Below, piece after piece: positions 1-9,329 of a stretch of 64,000 bases of DNA. The stretch is taken from assembly GCA_951640165.1 (NCBI GenBank), contig OX621245.1, positions 25,800,330-25,864,329 on the forward strand, written 5' to 3'. The position numbers were made by a program, and so were the translations under genes. A model generated the notes under the pieces. It saw only the letters and a list, made by a program, of their open reading frames with translations. It searched no databases and was not told the DNA's origin. Position 1 is the stretch's first letter, and each line of letters opens with the position of its first letter. The DNA comes from Pseudoips prasinana. Taxonomy: Eukaryota; Arthropoda; Insecta; Lepidoptera; Nolidae.

Positions 1-151
1 CCAAAGTTTATTGAATGACGGGCCGGTCGTTGGTGCGATTCCATCACACGGCCATCTGATCCAAATTAAGCAGAGCTTGTTTTATGTCAATCAGATAACT
101 GATATACTACATATATACTTTTCTTTTGTAAATACATACTTATATAGCTAA
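1..151 (-). repeat. SINE-A copy, 3' half (left of nested insertion)
   Basis: The tail half of a minus-strand tRNA-derived SINE. It matches other copies in the window (30363-30610, 36476-36805, 44011-44246, 56386-56619) through the blocks CAGATAACTGATATACTACA and AAATACATACTTATATAG. The copy stops at 151, where a Helitron begins, and resumes at 1715. The extreme left bases do not match the consensus well. Confidence 0.75.
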
Positions 152-421
152 CTAGCGGCCCGGTACGTGCTTCGCTACGTATAAGGCATAGTAATAAAAA
201 AAATGATTATTAAGTTCATATATTCAAACAAAAAATATTTCAAATTGCTAAAAGATGTTGATTTTACACTTTTTCAAGACTTTTTTTAAATTTTCTAATT
301 TCTACGTACAAACCTTCCCTGGACTTCCACAAATCATTCAAGACCAAATTTACCCAAATCGGTAAAGGCGTTGTTGAGTTATAACATTACAACGAAAAGT
401 GGCATTGATTTTTATATAATA

Positions 422-1703
422 GGTCTTTACCTATGAAATTGCCGTTTTGTATGAAAAAATTTAAACGAATTTTTTTCATGAATTTTTTTATTTGTATTAA
501 TCGAAGTAATCACCCATGCAATCAATGCATCTTTGCCATCGCAGTGGCAGTTTATTGATGCCCTTCTTAAAGAAATCAGCTGGACGGGAGGCAACAAATT
601 CTTCAAAGGCATTTTGTACTGCCTCTCGGGTATTGAATTTTTTTCCCGCCAAGAAGTTATCCAAATTCTGGAAAAAGTAGTAGTCTGTAGGCGCAAGGTC
701 TGGTGAGTAGGGCGGATGACGGAGAGCTTCCAACCCCAGTTCTTGCAACTTGGAGACCGTCTGCTGTGCAGTATGAGGTCGCGCGTTGTCGTGCAGGAGC
801 AGCGGAGACGAGCGATTGACCAATGCTGGTTGGAGATGCGCCAGCTTCTCCATCATTGTGCTCAGTTCTTCACAGTACACATCTGCAGTAATGCTCACCC
901 CGTTTGGTAAGAAGCTGTGATGAATCACACCGGCGCTAGACCACCAAACAGTGACCATCACTTTTCTAGGGGTAAGTTTTCGTTTAGGGCATTGTTTAGG
1001 TGCTGAACCAGGATCCAACCAACTTGCTGAGCGCTTGCGGTTATCAAACAGAATCCATTTTTCATCGCAGGTAACAATGCGGTTCAAAATTCCTTCATTT
1101 GTGTGTCTGTTGAGCAGTGCAAGGCACGTCTCGACGCGTACTTCGCGCTGGCGATCATTGAGTTCGTGGGGCACCCATTTGTCAAGCTTTTTTACCTTGC
1201 CAATTTGACGCAAATGGACCAATATTGTTTTGACGCTAACGTCGAAAGCTGCTGCTAATTCAGCCGTAGATTGTGTATCATCAGCTTCCACAACCGCCTT
1301 TAATTCGTCATTGTCGACCAAAGTCTTCGGACGACCGCGAGGTTCATTTTTCAGGTCGAAATTTCCAGAACGGAAGCGAGCAAACCAATAACAGGTGGTG
1401 CGTTGGTTTGTAGTGTTAGCTCCGTAAACGTCGTTGATGTTGCGTGCCGCTTGTGCCGCGTTGCTGCCACGACGGTACTCATATTCCATAATTACTCCAA
1501 TTTTTAACGTATCCATGATGACGAAAAAGATTGAAATGCGATGAAAATGTAACACTAATCAATAAAGAAATGACTACTTTTGGAAAAAAGAATCCATGTT
1601 TTTAAAATAAAATTAATTTGAAATTAGAATTCTTAGCCAAACAAAAATTATTTTGATTTGAAATGGCCAGTACTGCAGAACGGCAATTTCATAGGTAAAG
1701 ACC
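422..1703 (-). mobile_element. mariner transposon, complete
   Basis: A 1282-bp element flanked by the TA target duplication (420-421 and 1704-1705). The TIRs begin GGTCTTTACCTATGAAATTG and match over 28 bp with one mismatch. It encodes one open transposase frame. Near-identical TIRs and an unbroken gene suggest recent insertion. It sits near the 5' end of a Helitron. The subfamily was not assigned. Confidence 0.95.
497..1516 (-). CDS. mariner transposase (DD34D)
   Basis: Cut-and-paste transposase that binds the mariner TIRs and catalyses excision and insertion at TA, acting in the nucleus. The frame is open for 352 codons. The ATG at 1516 is chosen because it places the first helix-turn-helix (ending near YWFARFRSG) at the usual distance from the N-terminus, giving 339 residues, normal for the family. 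Seen in order: first HTH with the RRGSNAAQAARN block, linker RGRP (AT-hook-like), second HTH (ELAAAFDVSVKTI), the mariner signature WVPHEL, then catalytic D151 (TCDEKW), D243 (LHDNARPH) and D278 (SPDLAPTD). The last two have 34 residues between them, and the YSPDLAPTDYYFF block is diagnostic. No stop or frameshift is visible, so the protein may be functional; activity is inference. Confidence 0.95.
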   Translation of the reverse strand: MDTLKIGVIMEYEYRRGSNAAQAARNINDVYGANTTNQRTTCYWFARFRSGNFDLKNEPRGRPKTLVDNDELKAVVEADDTQSTAELAAAFDVSVKTILVHLRQIGKVKKLDKWVPHELNDRQREVRVETCLALLNRHTNEGILNRIVTCDEKWILFDNRKRSASWLDPGSAPKQCPKRKLTPRKVMVTVWWSSAGVIHHSFLPNGVSITADVYCEELSTMMEKLAHLQPALVNRSSPLLLHDNARPHTAQQTVSKLQELGLEALRHPPYSPDLAPTDYYFFQNLDNFLAGKKFNTREAVQNAFEEFVASRPADFFKKGINKLPLRWQRCIDCMGDYFD

Positions 1704-1714
1704 TAATATATAGA

Positions 1715-1800
1715 TTACGTCCAGACAAACATCTGTCCTGGGTGAGAAACGAACCCACGACTTGCGTCGTGAAAGTGGAAGTGTGATCGGAACATGCGAA
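1715..1800 (-). repeat. SINE-A copy, 5' tRNA-like half (right of nested insertion)
   Basis: Continuation of the SINE at 1-151. On the minus strand it contains a B-box-like GTCGTGGGTTCG and the TGTCTGGACGTAA body. The A box side is poorly preserved and the head end fades near 1800. Confidence 0.7.
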
Positions 1801-1867
1801 CGGAAGTTGAGGGAGATATATGTTAGTGAAGATATAAATATAGTTTCGTTTCGTATATTACTAGAGC

Positions 1868-2150
1868 AGCCCGACTGGGGAAGTACCTCGACCTTAGAGA
1901 AGACATTCCTTAATAATAACATTAATAACTATAATGTTGTGTTTCTGCGGGTGTGTAAGGTCGCCAGAGCTCATTGGGGTGGGGGAAGGGTCAGCGACAC
2001 TTGTTTGCGGACTCTTTTAAAGACCGGCAACGCACTCGTGACTCCTCTGGTGTTGCTAGTGTCTATGGGCGGCGGTGATCACTTACCATCAGGTGACCCG
2101 CTTGCTCGTTTGTCGCCCTATGACTTAAAAAAGGCGCCAAAACATATTTT
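1868..2150 (+). repeat. LINE-like 3' tail, family J
   Basis: A non-coding tail that reads GTGATCACTTACCATCAGGT then CGCTTGCTCGTTTG before an A-rich end. It is repeated in inverse orientation at 55725-56025 (over nearly its whole length), with short fragments at 3003-3060, 52270-52320 and 55440-55530. The long open frame here (1762-2163) is incidental and not protein-like. Confidence 0.6.
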
Positions 2151-2160
2151 CTTTCTCTCA

Positions 2161-3190
2161 TAGCCAGTTACGTTAAGTATATCCAAGTTATACTTCAGTA
2201 GTGTGGTCTAATGCAAACTCGATTTTTTCTTAACTATGCTTCCAATATCTAGTGATTTTGGTACAGATATTTCAAATTAATAAGTATTAGCTACTCTAAC
2301 AAATGTTTACCCACTACTGATTTATTTTCAGTGATAAATCTTTTTACTATTCTAACACTATTAATGGTAAAAGCTTGGTAAACCGCGGTGCTTGCGTGAA
2401 GTGGACTGCGAAAGCGGAGTCAAGATTTGAGAGGCTCTCAGCTGAAGAGTTGAGTGTTCTTTATTTAGCCACACAATAGGTCCTCGGTAATATCACGGGT
2501 TTTGAAACTAGCAAATTTTAGTCGTTACACTACGTTTTATTGGAAATTGAAGATGACCTACAGGGTTATATTATTTCAAAACCCCTTGAAAGAATTTGTG
2601 ATCCTATGTCTGGGCATCGTAGCTACTAATTTATGAAATCAGACGGCCAATTTAATAAATTACGCGGCAGACATTTCAGATACATAACGAAGCAAAAGTT
2701 TTGGCTGTATATTAGCCGTTCGCCAGTTGGAAGGTTAAGGTACTTTGTTATGTTTCGTAAAAATCTTTTAAAAGACTTTGTAAAGTGACAGCTTTGTTTC
2801 TGATTGGAGGCGAGACTTTTTACCGATACTTATAAAAATCATTATCTAGTCTATCAGGTAGCTATCACCTGATGCGTGCTAGAAGCAAGACGTTACAGTA
2901 CAGTTAGGTTAAATTATTTTATTATTACCTCACAGTTGCCTAACTCTTGAACAGAGTTCATCATCAATAACTAGATTAATTTACGAGTTACAGAAATTGC
3001 GAGTGTCCATGTGCGGCGGTGATCACTATGACCCACTTGCTTATTTGTATTCCTATTTTATATAAAAAAAACTAAAGGGCTCTAAATTACAACCCTACAC
3101 CGCATTCAAACTGCACAACTTTCTCCATAGTGCAGTCTAGATCTGGCGAAGAAACTTGTCAGTTTAAACGCTTTCAAAAGACAACATTTT
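2161..3190. other. AT-rich stretch without recognisable gene
   Basis: No coding region is supported on either strand. Only a short decayed piece of the family J tail (about 3003-3060) was recognised. Confidence 0.6.
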
Positions 3191-3196
3191 AAGGTA

Positions 3197-3330
3197 CAGA
3201 CATCAGCACATCCCAACCCTAATTTGTCAAATTCCTTTTATAGATTTTCAACTATTTTCACAAAAGCATAAGGTTCACTTTCATTTGGGGATATTTGACA
3301 CATTGGGTTAGGTAGATGTGCTGGCGTCTC
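3197..3330. mobile_element. Palindromic MITE, family K
   Basis: A 134-bp element flanked by TA on both sides. Its two halves are inverted copies over about 40 bp (outer motif CAGACGCCAGCACATC in the better copies). Related copies lie at 58231-58365 and about 50637-50765. TA target and no coding capacity fit a Tc1/mariner-type MITE. Confidence 0.7.
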
Positions 3331-3349
3331 TACATAAATAGCTTATTGC

Positions 3350-3560
3350 TCCGTACGTGCTTGTTCACGGATCGTTTCTGAAATCCTTCTACCTAGTCAC
3401 GACGGGCTTTCATCCAATCCCAACAATTTGTCATAACGACCGAGACTATTTGACTTGCTATAAACGTTGTCTAAAGTGTTCGTCGACGATAGTTTAAACC
3501 AATATATTTGGTTTATGGGAGAGCGTGCAACAATTTATTACAAAACATTTAAAAATTGCT
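3350..3560 (+). repeat. Unclassified repeat, family N, copy 1
   Basis: Shares about 190 bp with 7153-7350, including CATAACGACCGAGACTATTT, CAATATATTTGGTTTATG and GTGCAACAATTTATT. The type is not recognised. In the second copy a 62-codon frame happens to be open, but this copy does not preserve it. Confidence 0.6.
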
Positions 3561-3685
3561 GTTTGTTAGGCTGTGGTTGGCGGATCCGATTAACGAAATC
3601 AATAGAAGATAAAGACACATATTAATATAAGCCGGTAAGTAAGTCGCAAATTAAAATGAATTAATATAAAAATGTAACAACTAAT

Positions 3686-3790
3686 TGATCTGATCCCAAA
3701 CTTAGCAGAGCTTGGACTATGGAAATGAGATAACTGATATACGAAACATACTACTTTTCTTTTGTAAATACATACTTATATAGATAATAA
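3686..3790 (-). repeat. SINE-A tail fragment
   Basis: Shares the CTGATCCCAAACTTAGCAGA, CAGATAACTG-like and AAATACATACTTATATAG blocks of SINE-A, without the tRNA-like head. Confidence 0.65.
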
Positions 3791-3814
3791 CATATTATAT
3801 TGTTAGTTGTAAAT

Positions 3815-3896
3815 CTAAATTAATCCATCTGATCCCAAACAAAGCAAAGTCTGTACCTACTATGGCAAGCAGACAACTGGTAAACATATTCCAAAA
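3815..3896 (-). repeat. SINE, tail half (left of Helitron)
   Basis: The CCATCTGATCCCAAACAAAG tail of a diverged SINE. It resumes at 4207 after the Helitron. Confidence 0.6.
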
Positions 3897-4206
3897 TCTA
3901 TACAAATAATAAAATCGTAGGAAAGTCAAAACTGTACATTTAACATTTTTTTAAAAGGATATTTGGGGCGTGATTTACAATCGATATCGAAGCCAACAAT
4001 ATAGTTTTTAGAAATTTAGTCTGTGTATCTGTTTATCTGTATGTATGTCCGGGCTAAACTCAAAAAGTACTGCATGGATTGACTTCAAATTTTGCATGAA
4101 TATTACTAAGAGGTCGGGTCAACATATTATCACGCTATCGCCTACGGGGGAGTAGCAGTGATAATTTATAAAGTTTAACGCGGGTAAAACCGCGGGGCAC
4201 AGCTAG
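3897..4206 (+). mobile_element. Non-autonomous Helitron, family Hel-1
   Basis: A 310-bp element that starts TCTATACAAATAATAAAATC after A3896 and ends CGCGGGTAAAACCGCGGGGC...CAGCTAG before T4207. The CGCGG/CCGCG hairpin ends about 9 bp before the CTAG terminus. No target duplication and no coding capacity. Other copies: 4491-6188, 13477-13795, 42829-42964 and 61143-61454. Confidence 0.85.
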
Positions 4207-4355
4207 TACATACATATTATAGAGGAATTACACTACACGGATCCAATAATTGTGTTCACCACACAAAGTTTTGTACCGGATGGGTTATCAAACCCACGAC
4301 CTCTGGCTTAGCTATCAGGGTCACTAACCAATACACCAACTGGCCATATTGTAGA
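4207..4355 (-). repeat. SINE, tRNA-like half (right of Helitron)
   Basis: On the minus strand it has an A-box-like TTGGTGTATTGGTTAGTGAC and a B-box-like GGTCGTGGGTTTGAT, then a GTGTAATTCC body. It joins 3815-3896 when the Helitron is removed. Confidence 0.65.
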
Positions 4356-4490
4356 ATATTTTAAATATCTGTTCTAAAAACTGTGATTGGCGGATCCGAT
4401 TAACGAAAGAAATAGAAGATAAAAACACATGTTGTGTAAGTAGGTAATTAAGTCGTAAATTAAATACTTTGATAAATATTTATTGATGTA

Positions 4491-6188
4491 CTAGCTGTGC
4501 CCCGCGGTTTTACCCGCGTTAAACTTTATAAATTATCACAGCTCCTTCCCCGTATGTGATAGCGTGATAATATGTAGCCTATATGTTGACCCGACCTCTT
4601 ATAATATTCATGCAAAATTTGAAGTAAATCCATACAGTACTTTTTGAGTTTAGCCCGGACATAAATACAGACAAACAAAAATTCTAAAAACGAAATTTTT
4701 GGCTTCGATGTTGATGGCAGATCACGCCCCAAGTATCCTTTTAAAAAATATTCAATGTACAGTTTTGACTTTCTTACTATTTTGGCTACGTACCCGTAGG
4801 ACCTCCTAGTTTGGACCTCGTCTAAAAAGATGACCCTTTGGACCCCTTTGTACCGTTTGGACCTTCAAACTTGGATGTTGTCTATACTTGATTACCCGTT
4901 AGACCCTCTATTAAGTAACGAGTTCTGTTGGACCTCATTCACATGTCTTCGTGTAAAAAGTTAAAATACACTCGTGCACAAAAGTGACACACCTTAATAA
5001 AAATATAACACTACAATATAAATCAATGTTATTAATCAAAAATATAAATGATCACAACGTTATGTAACAAATAAAAACACATATTCCAGTTACATTTTTC
5101 TAATTTGACAAATCTTCAAGACCGTAGGTATACATAAAAATGCATACTATATATTAATTTTCAATGTTTATATCACATTTTAAAAGAAAGAAAAACTGAT
5201 ATAATAATGTAAGTAAATCTAAATCTAAATTGTATGCCGTAGCAACTGAATTTGTGAAGATTGGTTTTACAGGCAGCAACTTAATTAAATTTGTCAATAT
5301 AAGATATCTTTGTATTTTACATATTTGTAAATAACTTTTCAAGTAATCACAGTCTTACTCTCGTAGATTTGTTGTAAATTTAAAATAATATATATAAGTA
5401 AAATAAAGTATATAAATCACAGATCAAATGTTAAAATGAGTCTTATTTTTACCTATGTAAACTAAGTACACTTAATAAAAATATCATAATACATACATAG
5501 TTTTCTATCATAAATCTCGCAGATAATTATAATAAAGTACCGTATTGCCTAACATTAAGATAAGCTTTTCAAAAACAAAAACAATTATGTTATTAGCTAT
5601 AAATCACAGATCAATCATTATAATCACAGTATTTTAATTTTCCTAAAAAAAAATTGTTACTTTAACCTAAGAAAACTGAACCCTATCTAATACATAATAG
5701 ATCACAAATATCAGGTCAAGTTTAGACAAGTTTAGTCAAATTATTTAAATAAATTAGTGGAAAAACATTAAGTTATGTCAAATAAAAAATCTAAAACACA
5801 TATGTAAGTAACTTTTCTAAGCAATGACCTACACTGTGCCTGTATTCGCTTATGCTATTTCGCCTAATTATTAGAATTCTGGTTAAACATTTTCATCACA
5901 ACTGTACCTTTTTTTACTAAAATAACACCGGGTGAATACTAAATAAAAACATATTTTATTAAGGTCCAAAAGGTACTAGAATAGAGGTCCAACAGGTTCA
6001 TCTTTAGTAGTTTTAATCTTGAAGGTCCAAAGGGTACTTAAAAAGAGGTCCAATGGGCACATTGATTATTATATTTTAAAGAAGGTCCAAAGGGACTTAA
6101 AATGAGGTCGAACGGGTACTTTTGCGATAGAGGGTCTAAACTTGTAGGTCCAACGGGTACGTAGCCACTATTTTATTATATGTATAGA
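4491..6188 (-). mobile_element. Hel-1 Helitron, minus strand, split by a TIR element
   Basis: The CTAG end lies at 4491-4494 and the 5' TC at 6187-6188 (TCTATACATATAATAAAATA). Flanking bases give the A|T insertion rule. Between 4784 and 6174 an inserted element and its target duplication interrupt it, leaving about 307 bp of Helitron. Confidence 0.85.
4784..6166. mobile_element. 1383-bp TIR element with 8-bp target duplication, unassigned
   Basis: Perfect 8-bp direct repeats ACTATTTT (4776-4783 and 6167-6174) flank TIRs of 21 bp that start GGCTACGTACCCGT and differ at one base. Both arms then carry a series of degenerate copies of GTACCCGTTGGACCT, about six on the left (to about 4945) and eight on the right (from about 5960), spaced 20-35 bp. 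The AT-rich core has no open frame above 62 codons but contains imperfect repeats such as AAATCACAGATCAA (about 5415 and 5603) and GTAA.TAACTTTTC (about 5324 and 5806). It is therefore non-autonomous. The 8-bp duplication fits hAT, P, Merlin or KDZ-type elements, but the TIR sequence does not match one I recognise. Confidence 0.85.
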
Positions 6189-6194
6189 TTGCTA

Positions 6195-6262
6195 GTGTAC
6201 GGGTAGTGGTTACCCTTGTGTCAAAGTTGTTTAAACCGCTTTTTAGTGCACCAATTACTAAG
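6195..6262 (+). repeat. Family I repeat fragment
   Basis: The block ACGGGTAGTGGTTACCCTTG is shared with 36885-37125 and, inverted, with 47685-47935. Short fragment of an unclassified repeat. Confidence 0.45.
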
Positions 6263-6361
6263 GTCAGCAGACAAGTGAGAGGTAAGGTTCAGATCCTTGT
6301 AATATTTGCATTGGTATAAGTACGACGGAGTGAAGTCAACATTGGGATTGGTGGTTGCTCT

Positions 6362-6728
6362 TCAAATACATACATACATACATATACTCACGCCTGTCTC
6401 CCAGAGGGGTAGGCAGAGACAACGGACTTCCATTTGTCACGATCCTTGCACACCTCTTTCGCTTCGTTTACTGACACTATATTCTTCATACATGCTCGCC
6501 GGTTTAGGGTACTTGTGACCTGACCTTTCTTAAGTACGTCTCCGATTTGATCAGAGAGTGTTCTACGAGGTCTTCCCCTTCCGGTTGTACCATTCACACA
6601 GGCCAGGTATACTTCTTTTGTCAATCTTATTTCATTCATCCTTTCTAAATGGCCAAACCATCTCAGCATACCTTTTTCAATCTTTGTGACTACATCCTCT
6701 TTCACACCACAACGCTCTCTTAATCAGT
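6362..6728 (-). pseudogene. LINE (family H) 3' end: reverse transcriptase C-terminus
   Basis: The frame 6388-6705 encodes the last part of a non-LTR retrotransposon polyprotein. Visible blocks are [46 protein letters not shown] and [14 protein letters not shown], typical of lepidopteran LINE ORF2 ends downstream of the RT. The element is 5'-truncated (no RT core) and ends in a (CATA)n tail at about 6366-6382. Shorter copies occur at 32241-32493, 44250-44310 and 48613-48740. This copy has the longest frame, but the protein cannot work without the missing N-terminal domains. Confidence 0.85.
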
Positions 6729-7152
6729 ATTTCGAATTCTGTCTCTCGCTCTTCAAATGCACGTAGATTTACCAGTTTGTTACTGCGGAACTAATTAAGA
6801 CAGCAGACGAGTCCAAGGTACTGTCCTTATGCCCGTAATACCTGGGTTAAGCCACCTAGTAGGCTTTTGACGTGACTTATTGACCGTTGCCGAAATACCA
6901 CATCCGACGTTTCAGTTTTAACGATTGACTTAGGCAACATTTTAAGGTAAGATACGATAATTATTTATTTCTCTCCACAATACCTACTAATTACAAAACA
7001 AAACTTTATACGGTAAGAGTTTTATATATTTTTTTTATACATTAGTAAGTATTATTACTGTGGTAGACTGGTGCCTAAATTTCAAGGCCTGTATTTCAGG
7101 GCACCAGGTAATACCAGGATAAAGGTAATAACAAATAGTTATTCCACAGTCC

Positions 7153-7350
7153 GTGGCGGTTCATGGATCGCTTCTAAAATCCTCTTACTTAGTCCCGGCG
7201 GGATTATATCCAATGCCAACAATTTATCATAACGACCGAGACTATTTGACTTCCTACAAACGTTGTCATTGCTGTTCGCCGACTATAGTCTTAGCCAATA
7301 TATTTGGTTTATGCGAAATCGTGCAACAATTTATTCGATAACATTTCTTT
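7153..7350 (+). repeat. Unclassified repeat, family N, copy 2
   Basis: Matches 3350-3560 with many substitutions. No family assigned. Confidence 0.55.
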
Positions 7351-7552
7351 AGAGACAAATCTCGCACTAGGAAATCTAATATGATGAGGAATCTAATATC
7401 CCCTGTATCTTCGGGTACTTTACAAACATTTAATAGACGGACCCAAATTACATCCAGACTCCGTACAACTATTTAAGGGTCACACAAATAATTGTCCCGC
7501 GCGGGAATAGTACCCGCGACACGACTTAGCCGCTACGCCACACGTGCAGTCG

Positions 7553-7705
7553 AACTTTATAAATTAAAGCCTATGTGTTAATCCAGGGTGTCAGCTAACT
7601 CCATACCATTGTTTTAAATACGGCCCAGCCGTTTAGACGTGAAGAAGTAACAAACATACACACTCACACATTCACAAACTTTCGCCTTTTTAATATTAGT
7701 GCTAT
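7553..7705 (-). mobile_element. Hel-2 Helitron fragment
   Basis: Matches the Hel-2 body (AATCCAGGGTGTCAGCTAAC, GTTTAGACGTGAAGAAGTAA, CACAAACTTTCGCC). The CTAG end and hairpin are missing; the 5' end is decayed. Confidence 0.75.
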
Positions 7706-8165
7706 GACCAGCGCGGACTAGCGGAGAGCATGGACGGAGCTAGTGCTTCAAACTGCTTGTTCTTAAATATATAATCTCCAGCGATTACTACAACTAAAGT
7801 AATTAAAAACAGTAACCTCTACGTCTTTGCATTGTATAAGGAGTTTTATATACTTGAGAATGCAGCAGTTACTTCATGTACTTCATATGTAGCTCATTTT
7901 TTTGTAGAATTTACGTCTACCCTGTGGTGGTAATTCTTGACACCACGTGTAATAATAATGATCATTGTTTGATTCATTCTGTAACTGAAACCCGTTCACA
8001 GAAACATAGGATAATACAGATTTAAATATTAAAATAATTATAAATTAATAATTTTATATTAAATATTATAATATTTCTAATTAAGACCAAGTCAAAGATG
8101 CTAGATAATATTCAATTTAGATCATAGGCCTAGTGGATTTTACAGAAAATGACTGTCTGGAGTTC
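7706..8165. other. AT-rich stretch, nothing recognised
   Basis: No coding region, tRNA-like head or repeat boundary was recognised on either strand. Confidence 0.5.
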
Positions 8166-8167
8166 AG

Positions 8168-8372
8168 TACCATATCATCATCATCATCATAACAGCCGAA
8201 AGTCCGCTGCTGGACAATGGCCTCCAGCGACCCGCACAAGATCATCAGTCCATCTTGTAGGGGGCCTGCCCTCGCTGCGTCTTCCGGATCATGGTCGCCA
8301 CTCGAGCACCTTCCTGCCCCAGCAGCCATCTACCACGAGCTATATGCCCCGCCCACTGCCACTTCAGATTAC
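8168..8372 (-). pseudogene. RTE-type LINE 3' end, internally deleted
   Basis: Minus-strand fragment of the RTE-like family seen best at 34194-34560. It keeps the (ATG)n tail (8171-8188), the stretch coding for a SGDHDP-like degraded end and a GRSSGRAH-equivalent block. About 70 bp are missing between the tail and the DDLVRVAGN-coding region, so the frame is broken. Confidence 0.75.
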
Positions 8373-8859
8373 AACATACATGCATACCATACATTCATTA
8401 AAAAATAAAGATATAACTTCATGGAAAAATTATTCATCAAACACCAATGAATAATATAAAAGGACATCAATGATTTATCAACCAAAATTGGCATCAAACA
8501 TGCAAACGATATTATGCCATATGACATGCATGGGTATGGCTGAAGGTAGACCAAGGCATAAACGAAAGCGTTTTAAAACATAAAGTATCCGTCAAAAGAT
8601 TTCAACTACTTCACGAAAGTTCTTGCCACATTCAAAACCTAGCGGTCTACCAGCTTACATATGCCAAAAAATACATTATGATTTGATGGCACAGACTGAC
8701 GGATAGGTTAAATAACGAATTCATTAATGCCTGAATCCATACTCTACATCCAGTGGAAATACGGGTCAAACAAACTTGTAAATTAGAGAAATATGTAGTC
8801 TTAATTCCACTAAATATTAGTACCGAGCGGTTTATTCCCAAAAGGCCTCCCTCGATGGT

Positions 8860-9065
8860 TTCTATAAAGTTGCCATTTGGATGGGTATGCCGTAGTCACC
8901 GTGCTTGGCATGCGAATCGGCGACCGCAGTAAGTGGTAACTATAGGTGGCGCTACTCCCCGACTACCTGCTGTATCCCCTTTACGACATCCTCGGGATGG
9001 TATAAGGTGGGCCTGTTATTATTTCTAGGCCGGAATCGACACGGCTAGGCCGGACCCCTTAAGCT
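8860..9065. repeat. Unclassified repeat, family Q
   Basis: Shares TAGTCACCGTGCTTGGCATGC, CCCGACTACCTG and TTTACGACA with 54070-54250. It ends in a stretch resembling a tRNA-like acceptor region (GGCCGGAATCGACACGGC). Type unclear, possibly a SINE. Confidence 0.45.
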
Positions 9066-9080
9066 ATCTATTCTAACACT

Positions 9081-9322
9081 TCATCATCATCATCTTATCA
9101 GCCGAAAGACGTCCACTGCTGGACTAAGGGCTCCCCCAAAGATCTCCACAATTGCCAGTCTTGCGCTATTCGCATCCAGCAGTTTCCAGCGACCCGTACA
9201 AGAGAATCGGTACATCTTGTAGGGGGCCTGCCCACGCTGCGTCTTCCGGTTCGTGGTCGCCACTCAAGAACCTTTCTGCCCCAACGGCCATCGGTTCTAC
9301 GAGCTATGTGCCCCGGCCACAA
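9081..9322 (-). pseudogene. RTE-type LINE 3' end
   Basis: The minus strand encodes GHIARRTDGRWGRKVLEWRP, then GRRSVGRPPTRCTDSLVRVA and a LWRSLGEPLVQQWTSFG end, followed by the (GAT)n tail at 9082-9093. This is the conserved C-terminus of lepidopteran RTE-like ORF2. 5'-truncated; the frame is open across the remaining part (9098-9322). Confidence 0.85.
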
Positions 9323-9329
9323 ACACTAA

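Larger units (their letters stand above)
152..1714 (-). mobile_element. Non-autonomous Helitron (family Hel-3), split by a mariner
   Basis: On the minus strand the element starts with TC (1713-1714) after an A and ends with CTAG (152-155) before a T, the Helitron rule of insertion between A and T without target duplication. The 5' end reads TCTATATATTATATAAAAAT once the mariner at 422-1703 is removed. Without the mariner it is about 280 bp and has no coding capacity. The 3' hairpin is weak, so assignment rests on the ends and on how it cleanly splits a SINE. An RTE-type tail is the alternative. Confidence 0.6.

Noticed and set aside
1762..2163. 133-codon plus frame as a gene
   Set aside because: It lies in a family J repeat whose inverse copy at 55.7 kb does not preserve the frame.
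4784..6166. Assignment of the TIR element to hAT because of the 8-bp duplication
   Set aside because: hAT ends usually begin with CAG- or TAG-like bases and this one begins GGCTACG; no transposase is present to decide.
3350..7350. Family N pair as exons of a host gene
   Set aside because: The two copies differ by indels and only one is open; no splice sites or known domain.
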